Of a DNA stretch of 64,000 nt, positions 46,373 to 58,800 are shown in pieces. Within the stretch, counting starts at the first letter, position 1. Each line of letters starts with the position of its first letter. A program made the position numbers and the translations under genes. The stretch is from Apostichopus japonicus (Eukaryota > Echinodermata > Holothuroidea > Aspidochirotida > Stichopodidae). Under the pieces are notes generated by a model. That model saw only the letters and a list, made by a program, of their open reading frames with translations, was not told the DNA's origin and made no database searches. Where the stretch lies: contig NC_092573.1 of assembly GCF_037975245.1 (NCBI RefSeq), forward strand, positions 24,519,265 to 24,583,264, written 5' to 3'.

Positions 46373-46805
46373 AATAAAATCATAATAATATTAACTTTCA
46401 ACTTGACAGCGACTACTGTTCTAAAGAATTTAAAACACAGAGAAACAATCACAGGGCAATTCTATGACTGACCTTATATATATATTCACATTTGTACTCA
46501 CTGATTGGTTCTGGTCAGTTATAACAAGATAGTGTTTTTAACTATCGTGCCCCCTTCCCAAATCATTATCTGGAATGGTTCCATTAAATCTCTGAACAAA
46601 CAAGAAAATGGCTGGCTCCATTTATAACTACTTACATTACACTTGAAGCCCAATTGAACACAGCTAGAGGATTCCTAGGTTTGTGAAGTGTCTCTTGCAT
46701 GTGTTGCAGGGTCCTTTGGCTTCTTCCATTGATTTTTATTGTATGTGTATACTGTACCCTACCCTAAGTTATCTCTAATTGAACGAAAAGTTCAGAGCAT
46801 CTTTG

Positions 46806-46895
46806 TTAATCAGTCTTCTTGTCTGGTCCACATGGTATCTCTGTGGCATGACCATTTTGAACATGTCCATTTTGCTCCGAAGTATTCTCTTTAGT
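46806..46895 (-). CDS. C18orf32: C18orf32 homolog, exon 2
   Basis: 30 codons including the stop, after a TTTTCAACAG acceptor. It is hydrophilic with a near repeat (QNGHVQNGH) and ends GPDKKTD. It is not visible as a long open frame and is supported by splice phase and by the family's C-terminus. Confidence 0.85.
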   Translation of the reverse strand, partial: TKENTSEQNGHVQNGHATEIPCGPDKKTD

Positions 46896-47865
46896 CTGTT
46901 GAAAAGAATTTGAAATATAATTGTCTGAAAATGCTCAAGGAAGTAAACATTTAGGGTTGTCTAGTGGGCACAGGTGACTTCCGGCAAATCCCAACAACGT
47001 TGCGTTACAATAAAAGGAATAAGTAAGACCTGTCAATGTAAAATATTGTAACCCCTACCCATTATTATTATTGTGACAGCAAAGCTGTGTTATGAGGGTG
47101 CCAGGCTTGTGGTAACTGTAATCTTTTTCAATTGATGACATTTTTTGAAATATTAGTTATCGTAATTGATTACTTTTGATCAAAGTGTCAAGTAATTGTT
47201 ATCGATAACTTTGGCATTGATGTCATGGTAATCGTGAGTACTTTAGGACACTTTACAACTGAAGTACCAATCAAATATTGCTAAGATAGAAGTGATAACC
47301 TGAATGATATCCAGCACAGGGGACTAGGGGTCTTCATGTTTTCTTTCGGTGAGGGGGGGGTGGGAGGTTGACACTGTTAAAACCATGATTAGGATATTGC
47401 TGCGTAATAATTGCAGTGTTGAAAAAGCTGGACATTTTTTGTATCTAAATTTTTGTGTGTGTGTTACCACAGAATTAAATACTCAATGACAAACTTGAAA
47501 CGTTTAAGAAGACTTCTTATTATAGCTACAGTATGTGTAGAAAAACCTTTTCTATCTTGATTTCTGTATCTTGAGAAATGTTCAAACCACAACAATCAGA
47601 CTGCTTTTTTTTTGGGGCATAAAACACATTCTTTCACATTGTGTTTTACACATAAAGATTCAACTAAAGTTCAACTTACTTTTGTCATAGGACAACTTGG
47701 TTTTTGTTCTGAAGTTCCATTTTCTTTTGATCCAGGGCCATAAGCTTTCATATTATACTTGAACCAGGTCTGAACACTTTCAGGCATATAAGGCATGATG
47801 TACGGTTGTAGAAGCCTGAACACCCACAGTACGAGTGGGATCACAATGCACGGTAAGCAAACCAT
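46806..47865 (-). CDS. C18orf32: C18orf32 (UPF0729) homolog, two exons
   Basis: Exons 47680-47865 and 46806-46895 join in phase 0 to give 91 residues. The N-terminus reads MVCLPCIVIPLVLWVFRLLQ and the C-terminus ends EIPCGPDKKTD. Both ends match the UPF0729 family: MVC-PC-IVIP, a hydrophobic helix, a loop and a short polar tail ending in EI-C--KK-D. In human cells the protein is associated with the endoplasmic reticulum and lipid droplets. The donor is GTAAGT and the acceptor CAACAG. It lies head to head with MRPS16, 1.7 kb apart. The start is the only Met before the conserved VCxPC motif. Confidence 0.88.
47680..47865 (-). CDS. C18orf32: C18orf32 homolog, exon 1
   Basis: 62 codons from the ATG to an AAA/GTAAGT donor. 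It carries the conserved MVCxPCIVIP start and the single hydrophobic segment (about residues 5-25) followed by a hydrophilic stretch. Confidence 0.88.
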
Positions 47866-49568
47866 CTTATTTGATTCCTACGATCGGTTGCTGTGATGAC
47901 AAACGATGAAATTTCTGCTGAAGACAACACAAAATTTACTCACAGTTTAGTCCACTTAAAGAATATATGCTAGAAAGTTACAGGTGTTAAGAATAGTGTT
48001 TTGTGTGCCACTGGTTGAACGTTGAAGTGTAATTATGTAGGTTTAACATATGTAGTGTATAATACTGTGGGCAATGGTTGACCCATTGTAGACACTTAGC
48101 ATGTGCAAACAGGCATTCCAATATTTGCCACACAGTACTTAAATAAGAAGAGGTTTGAAGATGGCATGGGCTAAGCCACCATTAGGCTCACCCAAGCGTG
48201 CATAATTTTGGCTGAAATTTGAGTGAAATGTCTCGCTTCAAAAATGCTACAGTCTGTGTTATCTGACTTATGTTTCTAGGATGAGAGATTATACATATTA
48301 TAAACACGTCTTGAAAATGATGGTGTACATGAGGATCTAATATACATACGCAATCAATATTTGTGGACCAAATTTACCAACATAAAAATGTGGCCTTAGC
48401 TTTGTAACGGTTTCTAACGATCTCAAATCCAAATGACATCGTAAAAGTCAACAAAAGATTGGTACGATTAAAGAAAGCATGACCACTTTTGAGGTGCATC
48501 CTAGCATCCAGCCACATTGATGACCAGTTGGCTCTTTTCCCACTTAGCAATCAAGCATCAACTTCAGAATATAAAGAGATATGTGTACATATCTACATAT
48601 ATACATCATATATATACATCTATATATACATACATCTATATATACATACATACAAATATACATCAATAAAAAAGCATTGCTTGATTGCAGAATACCCATC
48701 AACTCTGAATCTCAAGGATATTTCACCGGAAGTCTCTATAGCCTAGGCTTGTATTAGTAAACAATATTGTCATTCTCAAAAGGCCATATGTGTGTGTGAG
48801 TTTCGGGTTATTCTGCAATTGATGCCGTATTGGTGTAAGCTTGGCTGTACAGTAGATAATTACTCTGTGTGAGCGCCTGTGTTTGTGCGTATAATAATGC
48901 TCGCATTACCTAATACGACTAGTATTAGCCTATCGGCCTATACCAGGCTAATGCATAACTTCTAAATCCTGACAATTTAGGCAAATCAGAACAAACCTCC
49001 TGAGATTCTTGAAATCGTCTTTCAGTATGTCTTCAGTAGGTTGGTATGTTACTTTTTAATAGCCTCAAGGAACTCGAAGCTAAAGTTGAAAATATAACAA
49101 ACAAATAGTCGCCGGAGACGGGAAAAACGTCTTCTCTTGCAAGGTTTTGCGAAACAGGTGATTTTGCGTAGTAATTGCGAACGCTGTATGATGCAGTAAC
49201 CAGATCGGAGATCGTTTAGTTATGCTATAGGAACATGACACATGGCTAATTCGTCCTAAAATGTCACTATGAAAGGGAAATAAATAATCATGGAACATTT
49301 ATTAAGTGGATTAAAAAGACGTAAAATCTGGAATTAATTAGTTGTTCACAGAATAAGGAATACATGGGCAAAGAGGCGAGTTAACTAACAGATTAAATTT
49401 ACACATATATGGTTACTCTGCTTATTAGGCTAGTATCATGAAATTTTAGGGCACTCTGGTATATATCATGCACTCACGCTCAGGCAAGTCGTGCCACAGA
49501 CAATTGGTGGACTACTGTAGGCTAAGTATTTCAAGAGAAGTAGAAAACCCATCAGTAAATGCTTCACA
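47866..49568. other. Region between divergent C18orf32 homolog and MRPS16
   Basis: Should hold both promoters and any 5' non-coding exons. TACA/TATA repeats at 48590-48662. No other coding sequence seen. Confidence 0.5.
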
Positions 49569-49803
49569 ATGGTTGCCGTCCTGCGGTTAGCAATGCATGG
49601 ATGCAAAAATAGACCTTTCTTTCATATAGTGGCAATACACGCTAAAAGGGCAAGAAATAGTGGTAAATACTTGGAACAACTTGGTACATACGACCCAATG
49701 CCCAACAACCACAACGAGAAGCTTGTTTCTTTGAACCTCGAGAGAATACGTTTCTGGCTTGGGAGCGGGGCACAGATGTCTAGACCCGTTGCAATGCTTC
49801 TTG
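49569..49803 (+). CDS. MRPS16: MRPS16 exon 1
   Basis: 78 codons plus one base. It contains nearly the whole S16 fold, from the [11 protein letters not shown] start to RPVAMLLG at the donor. Confidence 0.93.
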
Positions 49804-50779
49804 GTAAGTATTTCCTGAATCCATTTCCCGCTTCCCTTACTCAATATTCATGATAATACACATAAGGTAGACCGAGATTATGAGATGCCATTGACGTTGA
49901 ATTTACCGTTTCGCGGAACTAGACCAAGGACTTTCTTTTTGAGGATCTTTATAAGTAATACCGTCGTGGCTATCCGTAAGAAGATGAATCGACTACCATT
50001 CCCCCTGCAGCTTTAACCGTTCCCCTGCAGCTTTAACCATTCAAAGTGAACAATTTTATTCAATTTTATTCGGCTAGATGCATAGTGTGGACGTAGTACT
50101 TCATTCAACAGGCTCATGGGTAAATAGCATGCCACATGTTACTTAGTGCCTAATTGCAGATTACCCCGCAACTCTTGCACCTCAGAGAATATAACCAGAA
50201 GTCCCGATAGTAAATACTTTGTCTTTCTCAAAAGCCTATGTGTGTGAGTTACGTGATGTTCTGCAATTGCTCCTCTATGGGAACAGTGAGGGCTTTCACA
50301 CTACTAGATCCTCTTACCACCATCAGAATAGTCATGGTGCACTAGATGTTACTGTATTTGCTTAGCTGCCAGGTGAATATTGAGGTACAACATTATTTGA
50401 CTGGTTGTCAATTAAATTTCACATTTTTGTTTTATACCCTTCAACTACCTTAAGTATGTGAGAAGTAGTTGTTGCAATTAAGCCTACAGATCATGTTAAA
50501 TAGCAGTTTCTGAGAGAGCCAGCAGGATCTTCTTCAGGAAGTGTTTCTGTTAACATTGCCAACTCCCTTTGTACCAGCAGCAGAGAAATGTTCAGTTAAT
50601 CTACTTAATCGTATGTTAACGTTTCTTGTCATCCCTCTGTAGGCCAGGCAGGGCTACTACCTGTGCACCCAACTACATACATAAGGGCCAGGAGAGCTCG
50701 GAACAAAGAGGAGGCAATTTCACGGATGGCAGTAGAAGAGGCAGCGGCAAAAGATTCAGAAGAAAGCAATGAAGGTTGA
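49569..50779 (+). CDS. MRPS16: Mitochondrial small ribosomal subunit protein bS16m, two exons
   Basis: Exons 49569-49803 and 50643-50779 join in phase 1 into 123 residues. The bS16 core is clear: [17 protein letters not shown], then [46 protein letters not shown]. This matches mitochondrial S16, including the GC-NRPF start and the YDP motif. The Ala/Glu/Lys-rich tail ([15 protein letters not shown]) is typical of the animal protein. It acts in the small subunit of the mitochondrial ribosome. The start is slightly shorter at the N-terminus than in human; the first Met with a basic leader was taken. Donor GTAAGT, acceptor CTGTAG. Confidence 0.93.
50643..50779 (+). CDS. MRPS16: MRPS16 exon 2
   Basis: Completes the Gly codon, continues [20 protein letters not shown] and ends SEESNEG before TGA. 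Acceptor context is CCCTCTGTAG. A possible polyadenylation signal, AATAAA, lies near 51188. Confidence 0.9.
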
Positions 50780-53700
50780 GGAATTCATGATCAAGAGTGA
50801 AGAAGAAACATTTAACCAAATACGCGAGTTTGTGAAGTGAATGCAACGTTATATGTCTTGTCATGTGACTTTCAATTGGAAGAAACATTGAAGTCTTTGG
50901 AAGGAGTTGCTCAACTGTTGCTAACTAGGTTGAAGTTAAATGTGAAATTTGCAGCTGCATGGTGACTGCAAGTGGAGTACCACAATAAGCAATATTGCAC
51001 TTTGCAAAAGGAATACTGTTTGAAACTTCTATGATTGACTCAAAGTATATAGAAAGCTATGATTAGAGGTTCTGTTCATTTTAATTGTTAAGCACTCACA
51101 AGTCTACATACCTCTTATAACGGATAGAAACCTTGGTGTGATTCATGCAGTTATTAATCCAGTTCCTCAGTATGCAAAATTTGTGTGAAATAAATATGAT
51201 ATAGCATTTGGTTTTGCAAAAATTGTTCACCTGTCACCTCTATCAGATGTTCACAACCTCTAGAAATCAGTAAATTATTGTTGCTACTCCATTGGATAAA
51301 TTAGTTCTGAAACTGAACTGCTTTTCATGTCAAGTCATACATGTATGTAAATCAAATATTTTAAGAACGTTATTATTTACAGTGTTTCTTATATCAAACA
51401 TTATCTTGGTTGTTCAAACCTGCACTGTTCTGTTTTCATGAGTCATGTGCAATGTAATCCACTCATATTGAGATATCAATAATCCCTACCCCCCCCCCCC
51501 CCACCCCATAGAAAAAAGACTTTCAATCCAGACTATACAGAACTAAATGAGTGTTTGAAATATTTGCAGCCCAAGTATATGTTAAAAGTTTTTGTGAGCT
51601 TCTACCTTAAAATTCACAACTTTTTAAACAATAGATTAAATAGTCATCAGTAATCACCCCAAATCAAACCTTGTTTATAATTTCTCTTTGAAATACTTTG
51701 TTACTTTCAGACTTCACAGATACCAGGTCTCAAGTATGTCCATGTAGAAAATTGATCTGAAATTGGGTATGCAAAAGTCGTTAAGTTTCAACATAGGTGA
51801 CCATTGTAGCATTTCTTGGGGGCAATGCACATCACTTTACAAGGCATATCCAATGGAAGAAATGAACTACAGTATTCAAACATTTTCCATTAGAATACAC
51901 TTCTAGTTCTTGATCAATATCATGTGTCAGTATCTTGTTTCAATTAAGTATGAGATATTCCAGCTAGTACGTAAGTATCATATCATTGTAAGCAAGAAAA
52001 GCCAATGTCGTCTTGAATAGTACGTGAATTGACTTAAAGGTGAACAATATTGTGCTGAGAAATGCTAGAACGATAAATAAGAAAATGGTCTCCCAGGCTC
52101 AAAACATCAACACTTCTTGTCTAACTGGGCACTTTCGGAAATAACCTGGAAAATCAGAACTCGAAAGCAGGTACTTTTGAAAACCTTTCACCTTTTAACT
52201 GTTCACCTTTAGATACAGCAACATTAAAAGCAACATTTTGTTTTCAAACAGTTCAATTGTGCTACTAAGCAAATCCCTTATTGTTTCTCACAAGAAAAAG
52301 ATGACACAAATATGAAAATCAATGATTTCTCTCAAAAATGGTTTCAAGATGTATTTACAAATTGTACAAGTGTAAGAAACCAGAATTTTGTCGATAGTTA
52401 TACGCAAAATACCCAATACACAATCCTCAGCTGTGAACAGGAGAACTTTAATACTCTTACTGTCTTATAACCTGCTTAACATTGAAGGCATAGTCTGCTT
52501 ACAGTTTTGAATCCATACATAAATCTAGCTATTGGAGAGTTCTTCACATTGCTGAGTTATTTATTTACACAATGGATAGGTTGGTCAAGAACAATGCTAC
52601 TATTTTCATTAAAGAACAATGCTACTATTGTCTTTAATATATCTTGTTGGGTAAAGGTGAGTGAAATTTAATATACCAAAGTGGATGACTTTCACAGATG
52701 TGCCTTTGCCTTAGTTGCAGAAAAAGATAAAACCCAAGCACTTGAAGGACACCTGTTAAGGTAAAAAGTGGAATAAGTCTGCATGGGATTGAGTAGAATC
52801 ACCATTAAATTTCCTAAATACAGTTCAATATAATTTTAACATTTCTACTTAAGGCATATCAAAGTAGTTAACTCCCTGGTTTAATATTTACAGTGTGCTT
52901 AATGTGGACTAACATATTCGTGTTCATATCAGCTTTCAATGATATTACTACTACTGTTGGACTTTCCAAAATGAACAAATAATTAAAAATAAAAACCCTT
53001 CAATCACAAGTGGACCTTTATTATGCTTGTTTATCCTAAAATTTCAAAATAATCTTGCTAATATTTGTGTAAACACATGGCAAATATGCTCTCAACCTAC
53101 AAAAAGTGCTCCAGTCTGGTTTTATGCAGGCTGGTTAAAAAAATAGCCCAATTCTTAAATTTCTGTTCATTAAAATAAATTTAAGTCACTGTTCTTTGGA
53201 ACACTGAAAGTAGGTCAATGCTGCTGCCACATTGTTCTTTTACTGATTACAATCCTGTCCTTGTCAGCTACCAACAATTATGATACTGACATCTGCTATC
53301 TTATCATGTAGATGATGTGTGTTGTGTGCTGTGAAATCAATTGAAGAATCAAACAACTGCAAAACAATTTTTTTTTTAAATGGTTTAAATTATTGACAAA
53401 CTCCTTACAGTAATGTCTTGGCCACCAGAAATGCAAATGGTTGACAAGACTAAATGGTACCAGTACAAAACCACATATGTTGCTATGGTAACAATCATCA
53501 ACCATCTATCTTAAATGTTACCGAATGGTATTATCAATCTGTAAGCCCCGTGGTGAGTAACCAACCTCATGACTTAACCAAGGAGGTTAAATATATCTGG
53601 CAAGTTTTCTGTCAGATCTGCCTTTCACCTTGTCAACAATGTTTGTGTAAGTCATTTGACAACGAAAGGAATACTGATCAAATCTACACCAACTTAATCT

Positions 53701-55776
53701 AAGGTGACCAATTTGTTTCTCCAGAAATTCCAAAGACATGACACTGATGTTGACATCATTGGGTAGTCTCTACACTGCACATTTTAATGGATGGGTGGGA
53801 TTTATGGGTATCTCAATACTCTGTCATACATACTCTAGAAACCCATTTTTTGTTGTTACTTGCCATAGGTAGGCAAGTTAACCTAAGCTGTCAAGTTGTT
53901 CAGTGTTAAATACATAGCAGGGCATTCAAAGTGTCCTAAAAATGACTCAAACTTTCTTCTGCAGGCATATGGACATCCTTAGATAATGATAAGAAAATGA
54001 TCAGTGTTGTTTCAGTGCTCCAGTGTGTGAAAGGACACAAAACCCTGCTTATATACTAGGAAACCATTAAATCTATTGGAAATTTTCAATTACTGTTGGT
54101 AATTCATTCAGTCAGCCGTCATTTAATTTCCCATTAAACACCACATCCCATATTATCAGATAATCTTTACAAGTATAAACTGTTTATATTACCCCACCAT
54201 AAATGGTTGAACTCAAGTCAATAACCTCTTCTATATCCATGATAATTTCTGTTACGTTTACAAAAATTGTAAAAAAGGTTTCGTAGTTCCTCGACCAGAC
54301 CTGTTATCAACATCAAAGTATGCTATTACAATCTTACAACGTGAATGGGCTTTTGCTGCATTCACAAAAAAAAATATGAGATTCCCCACCTTACATCCTA
54401 ATTTTGGCAAGAAGCTAGAAAATTCATCCAAAAATGAGGACATTAACCCCCCCCCCCTCCCCAACCCAGAGAAAATCAAAGCCAGCTCATGCCAAATTGT
54501 ATGCAAAATATACCACTGACTGTTCTTTGACATAGTAGTAGCAAAAACTAGACTCTGCTTCCAAATTTACAGAGAGACGGAAGCATGTTTTGTCTTTCTC
54601 ACTGTACAATGGTTTAATACAAACTGGAGTTATGTATGTCAAATTGTATTGTTAAACATTATTGTTAACTAAAACAATCCATTTTTTCTTTCTCTAAGAT
54701 TGACCTGTGAGTTAAAGGTGTTGACCTTCTTATAATAATATGAACATTTAAATGTACCTATGCAAAGAAGATACAGAACTTAAGAAGCAAACAAGGTTTG
54801 CAGTTAGCTTTGGCTAATGCCAACCACTCATCTTCCTTGAACATTTTATTGGGTTGTTGTTAGGGTAGAAGTTTCCCCAAAAGAGAATAATCCTTTAATT
54901 TTGTTTTATGATTTCAAAATGTAAACACTAGTGGTACTTAGAAGGGAAAGGGTTGCAACTAATTCAAGAACATGTAAGACAGTTAAACATCCCCCTCCAC
55001 GCACCCCCCTCCCCACCCACCCACTCTACAAATGCTTGTGATGCAACAAGGTTACCTACTTTAACATTAAGGTAATATAACAGTAGATACAGAATCTATC
55101 AATCCTAACAGACTTGCAGAAAATTCATTGCTCAAGCTGAAGGTAAGGCACATGACCAGCTGAGCTTTGGATAAATTTGAAACTGCGTACTCCAGGATGT
55201 GATTCCATTCTGAAGAATTACTGCAACAGCATTCGCAGAGTATCACTGAAACATACCTTCTGAAGTATGTATGTCATCACATTCAGAAGTATGAATGTCA
55301 TCACATTCAGAAATATGCATGTCATCACATTCAAAAGTATGAATATCATGATATTGTCAAGTATAAAGTCATTTTCTGAAGTATGAACATCACCACATTT
55401 CAAAGTATACATGACACCACATTTTGAAGTATAGTTACCGTCATACTTGGGAGAATTTTTGCAAGATCACATTCGGAAATACATGGTACAGAGAAGCAAG
55501 TGACACCTCCTAAATAACATCCAGCACTCGGCGAATGCTAATTCAAACGCTCGCTGGCCATGAATAATGACTCAATCATGCTATGGTGCTGACACCTGTG
55601 GTCAGGTACCACTGATATATGGAGCCAGCTGTTGCTATGGCTGCACAAACAGTGACTGGTTTTTTTTCCATTGGTCAGACCAGGCGATGTAGAGAACATT
55701 GATCAATGAACCAAGATATTATGTGAATATTTTCCTCAGCGTGTCCCTCGATATCGCTATGGTTACTGAAGCGCCT
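50780..55776. other. Convergent region between MRPS16 and INTS3
   Basis: Contains the likely MRPS16 3' UTR (AATAAA near 51188) and INTS3 3' UTR. AT-rich; poly-C tracts near 51490, 54450 and 55000. No open frame looks coding. Confidence 0.55.
55258..55438. repeat. 24-bp minisatellite downstream of INTS3
   Basis: About seven or eight units of the type GAAGTATGAATGTCATCACA plus TTCA, with growing divergence to the right. It lies 340 bp beyond the INTS3 stop, possibly in the 3' UTR. Confidence 0.75.
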
Positions 55777-55851
55777 CTAATCACTATCAGATCCGACTGT
55801 GACGCTTTTCTTCCTCTTCCGATTCCCTTTGGCTTTCATGAGTTCATCGTC
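55777..55851 (-). CDS. INTS3: INTS3 last coding exon
   Basis: 24 codons plus stop: DDELMKAKGNRKRKKS, then VTVGSDSD. The GSDSD ending is shared with the human protein. Confidence 0.94.
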   Translation of the reverse strand, partial: DDELMKAKGNRKRKKSVTVGSDSD

Positions 55852-58800
55852 CTGTAAAGAAGAACGAATACCAACGACAAAGATGATATCACCTAATATA
55901 ATCAGAGATCAAATTTACCATTTACCAAACATTGGGGTGAGTTATAAAGAATGATGGTGGGATATAAAATGGTATGAATGGGAGTAAATAAATGGAGATT
56001 AAACTCTCTCCAACGGTGAGCTAATGACAAGGAAAGGACAGGCATGGGGAGGGAGCAGAAGGACCTGGGGGCAATTTAAGGGATAAATTTTGGCAATAAC
56101 TAACAACTTTGTGAGAATTTTACCTCATTTCTGTCTGTATCTCTATTGGACCAGCAAATGTTATGTTCTACCAGTCATAATTAAGATCCGTCACAACCTG
56201 CCCATTATACCCTTAAAACAAATGATTACCTGATCAGATTCGGAGGAACTCCCATCAACTAGTAACGGCTTCTTTGATTTCGGACTGGAATAACTCGGCG
56301 ATCTCTTGGCAACGCGGCTCCTCGTTGTCCGAGACAGATCCTCAATCACATCTAGTAATTCAAACATGTCACTGAATCTGAAGGAGAAAGCAATACATGT
56401 AATTAAATCCCAATTCAAACATCTTTCTTTGCCAAATTTGAAAGAGCCAAATTTGGGATATATATATATTACCCGTATTTTCAATGATGACTTTTGGCAC
56501 AAAATTTAATTTGAATATGCAAATTAAACCCAATGATACCAGTCCAGGTTGGATCTCTATAACACTTTAAATTTTTGAGGAATGACCCTTTAAACAAGTT
56601 ATGATTCATCGCATAAAGTGCCTGGACCATTGAGTCTAATACACCGACCTTTATGTTAGTTCCTTAGTTACAACACAAAACTCAATGGGGAAAGAAACAA
56701 GACTTTTATTGCCTAATATGACATCTTTCCAAATCATTACAGGGCTTGTCAAGGACACTTGATGCTGAAGGTCCCCCAAGGGTGATCTCATGTTTATATT
56801 TAGTAAAGAGAACATGTTTGGGTTCATTCATTTAAATGAATAAAACAATGGATTAACATTGCCATTAAGACCTGCACTGACCTCATCAACTCGGAACCCT
56901 TAAAGGAGCATTGCAGAGTTTTACCATATTTTATAGTTACATATCTTGAAACTCTTTGTAGCCATAGAAACATCACTAGCACTCATTTAAATAATAAACT
57001 TTTGTCTCAGGTCATTCTTTAATATTGATATGTAGTTGTAGGGTGATCTCTCTGTACTGCAGGAGATAATTAAGGTTGGGGAGGTGGGAAGTAGTTGGTG
57101 TGTGTTGTCAATGGTACACACATAAATCGCAGACATAAATTCTTCCTCAAAATGTATTTGAGGGAGAAAAATAAAATAAAACAAAGCAAGGAAACACAAA
57201 GTAGAGCATCCTCAAGATTATATTAGGCTGAAATGTGTCGTCTGTAAAACTTAGTTTTCATTCTTCCTTTAGAAGGCAGCACTGTTTACTCACTTTGTCT
57301 TCTGACTTTCACTGCAGGAATGCTGAAGATGTTGAAGTCCCTGAAGAAGAGCTTCTTGGCTGAAGACTAAAACCAAAACAAAAAAATAACCAGTATTAAA
57401 TAAAATAAAACATATATTTAAACAAAACAAAAACAGTAAAAAATGTGAGTCTTTTTAAATTCTTTTTTAGAAAGCATCTATGACAAAAAGTAGATCAGTC
57501 TTCGGCTCACACATGAAACTCATACTTACACATAGTCTGTTTAATAGCTGCTGTGAGTCTCAAATTATTCAGATGGCCAAGAAGTTGTTCTGGTGTTGGG
57601 TGCTGCAGCTTCAGGTTTTGTCTAGCGAAGAGAAGCATAGTATAAACTAAGAGCTTGAACGAAACAAAATGTATGATTCAAACTGTTTTTTTTTTCTTTA
57701 AAGGGTGTGAAGACTCGCGCACAAAAAAACATCTCATGCCGGTAATCTGACCTAGTTTCGATTGAGGTGTAACAGAAGTGTAAGACACCACCATGGATCC
57801 CAGAAAATACACACACAGCTTGCTACCGTCGGTACTTAGACACTAGTGTACAGTCAATACATACAGCTACCTGTACGGTCAATACCCACAACACAGTGTA
57901 CATGGCAGCGTGGAAATCTCAGTTCTAGATAAATGATAGCAAGGTATCACGTTTCATTATTGTCTGCATTTTGTAGCAGGAAGAAGAAGTCATTTGCAAC
58001 GGTAAGTTAACTTTTTCAGAGCGCGGCACACGGTTTGGGGCAAGTCTTTCACTGCCTTTAATATAAGTAGTAGAGTCATAAGGAATCAAGTATTTGAAAT
58101 TATCTACATGTAATAGAGATAGAAAGCTGTTATTGTCCGCCTGTGTATAAATCTCCAAATTACTACTTAATCGCATGCCATGAAGAAATACTCCTTTACA
58201 TACACAGAGAACATCACGCTAGCAATAAGTAAAATTTGGCATTACGTGAAAACTTTGGGTAAGCTTTAAGTAACCAAATGCAAACAGCGCCTTTTAAATG
58301 AGACATTTTAGTACAATTATGTCATTGCTATAGCAACCGCTGTTGCCAAATTGACCTTTGCATCTTACATGAACTTAACCCTTTGAACCTACATCTGTAA
58401 AATAACAATATGTGAAGGATTACCTTTGTCTAAGGCGCTTTGCAACAGATGTTGACTTTAGAAGCATGGCCTTAAAGAGTTCGGCCAATAGTTGCTCGTC
58501 CTGGATGACCCAGTGACTCAGCAAGGATGTCGTAAACTGATCGCAGTTATCAAAGGTTCTTAACAGCATCGGTTTCAGCAGCTCAGGTGAAGCTCTAAAA
58601 TTGAGAAATTAAGTGAGTTTAATAAAATGCACTTGCAGCTGAGCAAACTGGAGAGTTTCGTTTTTCCTGCCTGACAGCTACAAATGTTATTTCTCTGGCA
58701 ATACACTTAAATTTCGTTTCCTTGAAGAAGATCCTGCTGGAATAAAAATTTCAGGCCCCTCTAAACTTATATTTTTACCTACAACTGGAACAGGTGAAAT

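Larger units (their letters stand above)
41722..46805. other. Intergenic region
   Basis: Upstream of the HYR gene and downstream of the C18orf32 homolog. Repeats listed separately; G-rich GGGGTG tract at 45683-45710. No gene recognised. A core promoter for the HYR gene is expected here but no clear motif can be singled out. Confidence 0.5.

Noticed and set aside
46214-46471. Frame with SVSQSVSQ repeats
   Set aside because: Translation of the CAGT-type repeat.
55258-55438. CRISPR-like array
   Set aside because: Contiguous diverging 24-bp units with no spacers, in an animal genome.
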